IMG/VR virus record: IMGVR_UViG_3300049846_001111
Coordinates: 1 to 24,849 of that record
Length of the DNA stretch: 24,849 nucleotides
Strand: one strand, 5' to 3'
Source of the DNA: a virus
Shown here: positions 19,280-24,849 of the stretch, piece after piece
Layout: each line of letters starts with the position of its first letter
How positions within the stretch are numbered: the first letter of the stretch is position 1
Notes under the pieces: model-generated
What the model was told of the DNA's origin: nothing
Databases searched by the model: none
Seen by the model: the letters and a program-made list of their open reading frames with translations, nothing else
Made by a program: the position numbers and the translations under genes

Positions 19280-20922
19280 ATTACTTGACCCCACGTTCCA
19301 GGACTTCCGCCGACCGTGCAAACATACATTGTTGCCGTTGATGTAATAGAGGCATTCAAACAAAGACTGTATCTCATGTTGGCTGCTGTTGGCGTTCCTG
19401 TCGGTACAGTACTAACACAAATATTGTCATCGGTTGCAATTGAAACTGAACCAGTCCAGTTTTTTGTGGTACCGGTATTATTAAACGTGACGGTGCCGGC
19501 GGTATCGGCACCATTTATTCTAAATGTACACGTTCGAGTTTTCGCTGCACCAGTATCAGTGTTTAATCGTGCATATAATGCTTTTAATGTTGTTGCATAT
19601 CCCAATGCTTGTACGTTCGCTTCTGTGGCGTTCCAGGCTGCATTACCGTACCAATTATTGAAAGAAGTAGCGGTATTTGATACGTTTGCACCACCGTTCC
19701 CACCGAGTAGAACATAATTCCCTGCGGTTGAAGACGCATACTCCATAGAAAGTTCAATAACGGCTACTGTCGGTGTGTTGTTCGGGGTAATTTGCCAATA
19801 CAAACTGTCGTTTGGTGCTACGTCTATACTTGTTTCGTATGGTGAGAATAATTGTGGTGATGTTCCCGTCAATGTAAACGAAATACTTGTCGCTGTTTCT
19901 GAACCAAATGTACCCTTGTAGAGCGTAACGGTGTATGAACCAGCACCAGCCGATACAGATAAGCAAGCCGTAAAGCTAACCAATTTGCCAGTATCAGGGA
20001 ATATCTGAGCAACTGACGCTGCCGTAGTTCCAATACCAGCATCTTGTATACCAACATAACGAACGGCACTTGCGGATGTGGCTGCGTTGGTTGTTGAGTA
20101 TAGGTGTTGGTTTGGTGCGGTTTGTAGTAATCGCCATTTGGCAAGGCTAGCTGTTGGGGTTGCGTTAGCAGATGAAGCGATTGAAATTGTTTTGTTTGTC
20201 GTGTTGTCTGGATAGGTAATTGCGGTGTGCGTTGTATCACTACCAGATGTTGCAGGGTCAGCAATAGTAAACGCTAAACTAGAAGCACCACCGTTGTATC
20301 GTAAAGCTTCCGTTCGGGTAACACTTGCACCAGGTGCGGTTGCGAGTACCATTTTAAATTGTGAAAACAATGCTTTGGCTGGTAGAACTGACTCGACGTT
20401 GTTTTCAGATGAGCTTGCTACCTGGTTGTTTGAAGCTGTAACTGATTGATACCTGTTAGCTGTAACGGCACCAATAGACACTGATTTGCCTACCATAATA
20501 GGGTAATCGTATGTTGCGCGTCGCCAATAATAATCACCGGCACTCGCCGTTCCAACAGTGTCAGATGATGGTGCGCCAATGCCGGACCATAATTTATATG
20601 AACTTGTGCCGTCATAATATTCGTAATATTGCGGTGTATTTTGTCCATTATACGCAACGTATTTTGTACCGGCTGAATTGTATGCCCGTGCATCTTTGCC
20701 ATTCGTTTTTGGACCACCGGCAACAGGCACGGACCACAAAATTGTACCGGCTGAATTTTGCACCTGAAACGGGTTTTGGCTAAGTGGCGATGAAGCATTG
20801 GCGGTTATTGTTAGTCCGGCATTGACCGTGTTAGTTTCAGTTGTTAATGTCATTGGATAAATCAAAGTCGTGGACACTAAATCCGGTTTGGCTGTAAAAC
20901 TTCGTGAACGACGCGTACTCAT
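19276..20922 (-). CDS. Large fibre-like protein with an inserted domain (548 aa)
   Basis: The N-terminal ~137 residues match the 152-aa gene upstream (QNSAGTILWSVP, then SGIGAPSSDTV and GDYYWRRAT at ~113-137). The C-terminal 17 residues (MYVCTVGGSPGTWGQVI) are the missing last strand of the same small domain. About 395 residues of other beta-rich sequence (~138-531, including LYKGTFGSETATSISF and NDSLYWQITPN, like a receptor-binding module) sit between. Start ATG 20922 overlaps the upstream TGA (ATGA); a longer frame to 20964 is rejected. No catalytic motif visible. Confidence 0.72.
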   Translation of the reverse strand: MSTRRSRSFTAKPDLVSTTLIYPMTLTTETNTVNAGLTITANASSPLSQNPFQVQNSAGTILWSVPVAGGPKTNGKDARAYNSAGTKYVAYNGQNTPQYYEYYDGTSSYKLWSGIGAPSSDTVGTASAGDYYWRRATYDYPIMVGKSVSIGAVTANRYQSVTASNNQVASSSENNVESVLPAKALFSQFKMVLATAPGASVTRTEALRYNGGASSLAFTIADPATSGSDTTHTAITYPDNTTNKTISIASSANATPTASLAKWRLLQTAPNQHLYSTTNAATSASAVRYVGIQDAGIGTTAASVAQIFPDTGKLVSFTACLSVSAGAGSYTVTLYKGTFGSETATSISFTLTGTSPQLFSPYETSIDVAPNDSLYWQITPNNTPTVAVIELSMEYASSTAGNYVLLGGNGGANVSNTATSFNNWYGNAAWNATEANVQALGYATTLKALYARLNTDTGAAKTRTCTFRINGADTAGTVTFNNTGTTKNWTGSVSIATDDNICVSTVPTGTPTAANMRYSLCLNASITSTATMYVCTVGGSPGTWGQVI

Positions 20923-21377
20923 AATCTGCCTTCCCATACGCCAGGTGAACCACCGGCGGTGCATACATAAACGCGCTGATTACTGGTTGATGGCGTATCA
21001 CGACGAATATAAATGTCGCCAGGATTTGCCGGACCGTTGACTGTTGTCGATGATGGCGCGCCGGTTCCACTCCACCAACGCATACCCATAGCTGTTCCGT
21101 CTGTCATCCATAATGCACCAGGGTTTCGCTTACCATCGGATTTGATGCCGACATTAGTTGTAATACTGTTATACGCCCCGAAATAATCACCATAAACTGC
21201 TATTTGACCGTTTGAAGCCTTTGGCACGGCGAATATAGGGGCATTTAAATAGTCGGTTATTTGGAAACCCTGAACGCTTGAACCGGCGGTTGAACCGAAC
21301 GTGATAGTCAAACCTGGCGATGTATCGCCAATTGCGGTTCCGGTTGTAAGTGTTGAACCTGTTTTAAGAGTTGTCAT
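20919..21377 (-). CDS. Fibre-like protein (152 aa)
   Basis: The 152-residue protein is mostly beta. It has an N-terminal domain of TGTAIGDTSPGLTI type and a C-terminal motif RWWSGTGAPSSTTV, then GDIYIRRDTPST, then QRVYVCTAGGSPGVW, shared with the two genes that follow. Start chosen as the ATG at 21377-21375 in a TGATG overlap with the upstream stop; a TTG at 21380 is just before it. Part of a module of fibre-like proteins between portal and protease. Confidence 0.7.
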   Translation of the reverse strand: MTTLKTGSTLTTGTAIGDTSPGLTITFGSTAGSSVQGFQITDYLNAPIFAVPKASNGQIAVYGDYFGAYNSITTNVGIKSDGKRNPGALWMTDGTAMGMRWWSGTGAPSSTTVNGPANPGDIYIRRDTPSTSNQRVYVCTAGGSPGVWEGRL

Positions 21378-22414
21378 CAAACACCTCTAACTGTTGCTGA
21401 CCAAATTGGTGTACCGGCTGAAACTAGTTTCAATGTTGGTGTTCCATTGCACGGCAATATTTGTCGGTCCGGCGTTGCTAATAATACTCCTGAGAAGTTT
21501 GTTGATGATGGTGTTGTGCCATCCAATGTGAAATAAATTGTCGATGCACCGTTAACATTGCATATTTCAATTTCGACTGCGGTAAACCCTGAAACAGTCA
21601 ATGTTGCTGTTTTAACTGTGTTGGCGGCTAATGTCGACGTGTCACAAACAAATTTTGCATATGTTGCGTCACGCAACGTGACATTATTTGTTGTGCCGTT
21701 GGTTGTTTGGTCAATGGCAATTTTCCCAATAATATTTGAACCGGCGTTTAAACCAACAACGCCCGTTCCGTCGGTTGGCAAAGCGACTCGTATTGCCGAA
21801 GCGGCTGTGCCGTTGCCTTGAGATATTGCACTTCCTGCGATTTTCGTAATATCAGCGGCAACAAGGTCGGTCGTTCCATGTGTGGTTTGGTCAGTTTTCA
21901 CTGAAATAAGTCCGGCAGTTGTTAATGCCGGTTGGTCGGTAGCCAATACGGTTCTAAGAGTTGAAACAGATTTGTTACCAGAGTTTGTGTCAACGGTTGA
22001 TGGTAAGTTTGAGGTTGCAACCGTTCCGTCAACCGTCAATGAACTACCACCATCGGCTACGTTTATGTGACCTGATGCATTTGTTTCAATGGTTTGCGCA
22101 ACACCACCTGATGTAACACCCGAAATAACTAATGCGTTACCTGGCGCAGTTGCACCATCTGTACTCGTGACATTTGTTGCGTCGTCGATAAATATTTGTA
22201 AATCATCACTATTACTCATTGATGAGGTGTCATACGTTAATGTGACTGTCGAACCACTGAATGTTCCACCTTTTGTTGCATCGGCAAAGTTATAAATAAT
22301 GATGTTATCAGTGACATTCGTAATCAAAAGAATGTTTTTTAATGATGTAAACTCGCTCGATTGAACTGTTTTGCTTGCCGCTACGAATGTGTATGATGTT
22401 ACTAATTTTTTCAT
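21377..22414 (-). CDS. Beta-rich structural protein with repeats (345 aa)
   Basis: The protein has a Thr/Ser/Asn-rich, beta-strand-rich composition. A middle region contains repeated ~40-residue units of the type TVATSNLPSTVDT, then VLATDQPAL, then KTDQTTHGTT, IRVALPTDGTGVVG and IDQTTNGTTN. Such repeats are common in phage structural and decoration proteins of unknown function. A C-terminal ~90-residue domain resembles a small beta-sandwich. A good ribosome-binding site (TAGGAGTAAC before ATG) overlaps the previous gene's end. Function not recognised; likely virion surface. Confidence 0.68.
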   Translation of the reverse strand: MKKLVTSYTFVAASKTVQSSEFTSLKNILLITNVTDNIIIYNFADATKGGTFSGSTVTLTYDTSSMSNSDDLQIFIDDATNVTSTDGATAPGNALVISGVTSGGVAQTIETNASGHINVADGGSSLTVDGTVATSNLPSTVDTNSGNKSVSTLRTVLATDQPALTTAGLISVKTDQTTHGTTDLVAADITKIAGSAISQGNGTAASAIRVALPTDGTGVVGLNAGSNIIGKIAIDQTTNGTTNNVTLRDATYAKFVCDTSTLAANTVKTATLTVSGFTAVEIEICNVNGASTIYFTLDGTTPSSTNFSGVLLATPDRQILPCNGTPTLKLVSAGTPIWSATVRGV

Positions 22415-22421
22415 GTTACTC

Positions 22422-23276
22422 CTATAAAGCTATCGCCATTGCTATTATTAACGCCCTTGTTTCATTCGATGTCGGTTTATCCAAATCGGCTGTGTTGTCA
22501 ACATTATCAAGTCCAACATCAGTTTTTGTCAATCCGGTTGGTGTTCCCGTGAAAATAGGCGATTCCAAAGTTTTATTTGACAATAATTCGTCGCCGGCTA
22601 ATGTCGCATATTCACCTAAATTTCGCCCTGAATCTTTTATTATTTTCCCTGTTGCCCCGTCAAATACAACAATTGCATTATCGGTTGATGACGCCGGACC
22701 AGTTACGTCGCCGGAACCACCACCACCGCCACCACCACCATTTTGACCAGGTGCGCCTGATGGACCACGCAACGACCACAAAAACATTTGTTTCGTGCCT
22801 TTGTTTCCCTCTGATAACCACACTTCATATGCGGAATCGCCCGTATCACCTTTGTCGCCTTTTGGACCACGTTTTCCATCAACGCCCTTGTCACCTTTGT
22901 CGCCCTTATCACCTTTGTCGCCTTTTGGACCCTGTGGACCCTGTGGACCGCGCGGTCCTTGCATTCCGGCTTTTCCGGTTTCGCCTTGAATACCTTGTGG
23001 ACCGGTTTCGCCAATTGCGCCGACATCGCCTTTTTCACCTTTTTGTGCAACGATTGCAAAATATTCTAAATTATCAACGTCGTCACCGGATGTGGTTTTT
23101 AAACACAAAAACGAACTACCATTTTTCATAACCAAATCGCCGATGTCGTATTTGACACCTTTTTTGTATTCTCCACGATGGTTGAAACCTTTATACGAAT
23201 TTGAAGCAATTGCAAATTTAATATCTTTTAATAATGCAATTTGTTCTTCATTGTATAAATCGTTGTTGTCCAACAT
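22422..23276 (-). CDS. Collagen-like fibre protein
   Basis: The 284-residue protein has N-terminal ~30-75 residues like a carbohydrate-binding module of phage fibres (FNHRGEYKKGVKYDIGDLV, then SSFLCL). A 23-triplet Gly-X-Y collagen region at ~80-146 is rich in GPQ and GDK triplets. A linker contains an eight-glycine run (about 176-183). The C-terminal part shows NAIVVFDGATGKIIKDSG and TGLTKTDVGLDNVDNTADL, a motif widespread in phage fibres. Collagen triplets assemble trimers. The start is 3 bases past the portal-MuF stop, with no strong Shine-Dalgarno, so it may rely on re-initiation. Attachment to capsid or tail is unknown. Confidence 0.85.
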   Translation of the reverse strand: MLDNNDLYNEEQIALLKDIKFAIASNSYKGFNHRGEYKKGVKYDIGDLVMKNGSSFLCLKTTSGDDVDNLEYFAIVAQKGEKGDVGAIGETGPQGIQGETGKAGMQGPRGPQGPQGPKGDKGDKGDKGDKGVDGKRGPKGDKGDTGDSAYEVWLSEGNKGTKQMFLWSLRGPSGAPGQNGGGGGGGGSGDVTGPASSTDNAIVVFDGATGKIIKDSGRNLGEYATLAGDELLSNKTLESPIFTGTPTGLTKTDVGLDNVDNTADLDKPTSNETRALIIAMAIAL

Positions 23277-23279
23277 GTG

Positions 23280-24849
23280 TTAATCCGCCGGCACCAATGA
23301 ACAGGTGCAATTAGGGTGCAATGGTGGCGTATCAATATTGTCATAGGTAATTGACATTTGACCACCGTCGGCACCGGTTACAACGTCACCGATTTGCGTA
23401 TATGTTGAACCGATTGATTTCACTTGCCCCTCGTATGTTTGACAAAATTCACATGCGCCAGGATTTGTGAACCATTGGACGGACGAAAATCCGTTGTATT
23501 TATAAACGTATTCGGCAGTTTCATTTGATGAACGCAATGTTTCGGTCCGCGCAATTCGTTCGGCACGGTACCCTTTGATGTTGGTATATTCTGATTCAAT
23601 TGATTTTTTGATTTTGACTAATGAATCGCCATTTTCAACACCTTTGGCAATAATCTTTTCCAATTTTTTATATGTTTCCAAATTATAATCGGCGGACAAT
23701 TTTAATATGTTTGATTCAACTTTTTTAATCACTTCCGGTGGCATCACTAATACTTCGCCGGAAATAAAGTTGGTAACGTCTTGCGCTTGCGCGTCCATCA
23801 AATCTAATATAACCGGCGTTACGACTTCCGCCATTAATTCGGCTTCGTCTTTGACGTGGAATAACCATTCTTCGTATGCCTTTTTTGTAGCATTGATTGA
23901 TGAAATCACGCGGTCCAATTGACCGGATGCAAATTTCGATAATGCGGTTTTTAATTTTTTTGCATATACGTCATTTGTTTCAACCAAATCTTTGCGGAAT
24001 TGTTCTTTTTTATCGTGTGATAATTTTGCTTGTTCCGATGCCGATGGTTTTTTCTTTAAAACCAACGTTTTTTTAGCGGTTTGAATCGATTTTCCGGCAA
24101 CAGGTGCAATTGGAACCGTGTTTTTCGGTTGCAACTCGTCACCGCCGTCTATTGGTGGCAGACCATCAATGGCGCGCGCTTCGTTGACGGTCATCCAAAC
24201 GTTTGTGCCTTTTTCTTGTCGTGCCAATTGATATTCTTTGTCATCCGGTATCGGTGATTCGTGTTCGATTTCCATTGCGCCATCATTTAATGATTGACCC
24301 AATAATATCGTTTCATATATGCGGTCCAACCGTTTCATAATTGGCTCAATGGTTTCCCGTGCGAATACATATGTAAATGCTTCGACTGTTGAACGACCCA
24401 ATGCACCGCCGTCAGTCATTCCCAAAATTTCTTTCGGAACTTCCAACATCATTAACACATCTTGTTTTGCCATTTCGCGTGTTATTTTTTGGTCAACATC
24501 TTTCAATGTTGCGCCAACGGCTTTGAATGTCGCTTCACCGCCACGAATGAACGCGGTTTTGCCGGCATTTTCCGGACCCTCGTATCCCTCGCGCCATTGT
24601 TGCGCGAATTGGTTGAATGTCGGTTTGTCCATGTTAGGTAACGATACAATTCCGGATGGTGACGCGTTGTTGCGCATATAATTCAATGTGAACACTGATG
24701 TGGTGATTTCCGTGTCAATATATGTCGATGCGCGTTCCATAACGGACATGCCACGCCATTCGTTGAACGGGTTTGGTCGTTTGTCGTGATAAATTTCGTC
24801 CGGCAAAAACGGCACTTGGTCACCATTTGATTTGTGCATAATGTAACCG
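23280..24849 (-). CDS. Portal protein fused to MuF-like head morphogenesis domain, 5' end missing
   Basis: The reading frame is open to the window edge, so the N-terminus is absent. The first visible ~210 residues match the C-terminal half of HK97-family portals: NEWRGMSVMERA, then ASPSGIVSLP and RGGEATFKAVG, then LMMLEVPKEILGMTDGG, the conserved clamp region. After a Lys/Pro-rich linker (~240-290) the C-terminal ~230 residues are a MuF-type minor head domain with CEFCQTYEGQV and PPLHPNCTCSL; the Cys/His set probably binds metal. Portal and MuF are usually separate genes; here they are one. Portal forms the packaging ring, MuF is internal to the head. No start codon is claimed. Confidence 0.88.
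   Translation of the reverse strand, partial: GYIMHKSNGDQVPFLPDEIYHDKRPNPFNEWRGMSVMERASTYIDTEITTSVFTLNYMRNNASPSGIVSLPNMDKPTFNQFAQQWREGYEGPENAGKTAFIRGGEATFKAVGATLKDVDQKITREMAKQDVLMMLEVPKEILGMTDGGALGRSTVEAFTYVFARETIEPIMKRLDRIYETILLGQSLNDGAMEIEHESPIPDDKEYQLARQEKGTNVWMTVNEARAIDGLPPIDGGDELQPKNTVPIAPVAGKSIQTAKKTLVLKKKPSASEQAKLSHDKKEQFRKDLVETNDVYAKKLKTALSKFASGQLDRVISSINATKKAYEEWLFHVKDEAELMAEVVTPVILDLMDAQAQDVTNFISGEVLVMPPEVIKKVESNILKLSADYNLETYKKLEKIIAKGVENGDSLVKIKKSIESEYTNIKGYRAERIARTETLRSSNETAEYVYKYNGFSSVQWFTNPGACEFCQTYEGQVKSIGSTYTQIGDVVTGADGGQMSITYDNIDTPPLHPNCTCSLVPAD

Noticed and set aside
22800-22990. Short direct repeats that look CRISPR-like
   Set aside because: They are 9-base codon repeats of Gly-X-Y collagen triplets in frame within the fibre gene; no spacers of constant length exist.
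22577-23131. 184-codon plus-strand ORF rich in His, Leu and Arg
   Set aside because: It is the shadow of the collagen-like repeats on the opposite strand.
1-24849. tRNA genes, integrase, attachment sites, insertion sequences
   Set aside because: No cloverleaf, recombinase motifs, or terminal repeats with transposase were seen on either strand.

Overview
The window is a stretch of a tailed, siphovirus-like double-stranded DNA phage (free or prophage) with modest GC content. Every convincing protein gene lies on the minus strand, so the biological reading order runs from high to low coordinates. A tape measure, Dit-like protein, tail hub and paired tail chaperones point to a long non-contractile tail. 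HK97-fold capsid signatures (portal, S78 protease, major capsid protein with an N-terminal delta-like domain) identify the head. An amidase endolysin, an XhlA-like membrane protein, a holin-like protein, a CHAP hydrolase and no recognisable spanins suggest a host with a Gram-positive type envelope. The host cannot be named from the sequence. TGA is used as a stop. No terminase, integrase or lysogeny repressor is present.

Layout in transcription order: (1) 24849-23280, portal fused to a MuF-like head morphogenesis domain, cut by the window edge. (2) 23276-18800, five collagen/fibre-like genes in an unexpected position between portal and protease. (3) 18796-16553, a Com-like zinc ribbon, prohead protease and major capsid protein. 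(4) 16519-15992, probable major tail tube protein, followed by a strong intrinsic terminator. (5) 15868-13609, head-tail connectors, tail completion proteins and tail chaperones. (6) 13612-6812, tape measure, distal tail protein, a large hub with two inserted beta-sandwich domains, and three paralogous receptor-binding-like proteins. (7) 6793-4871, lysis cassette. (8) 4855-4247, two unknown genes ending at a bidirectional terminator.

Below 4250 lies an accessory and early region with long non-coding stretches. It contains a plus-strand small RNA candidate (3974-4063) divergent from a two-TM protein, a membrane-anchored CHAP hydrolase, and a 620-base control region (2346-2967). That region has two perfect DnaA boxes, palindromes, a minus-strand promoter and a plus-strand promoter followed at once by a terminator. 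Small early genes lead into a recombination operon: a 112-aa protein, a Rad52/Sak-type annealing protein and a YqaJ-type exonuclease, joined by one- to four-base start/stop overlaps.

The most interesting observation is that the large loop of the small RNA candidate is complementary, over 10-11 bases, to the Shine-Dalgarno leader shared by several early genes. A second 9-base block matches the start of the 112-aa gene heading the recombination operon. It could be a phage-encoded RNA switch that silences early translation. A competing reading, a 32-codon minus-strand ORF using the same leader, is given openly.
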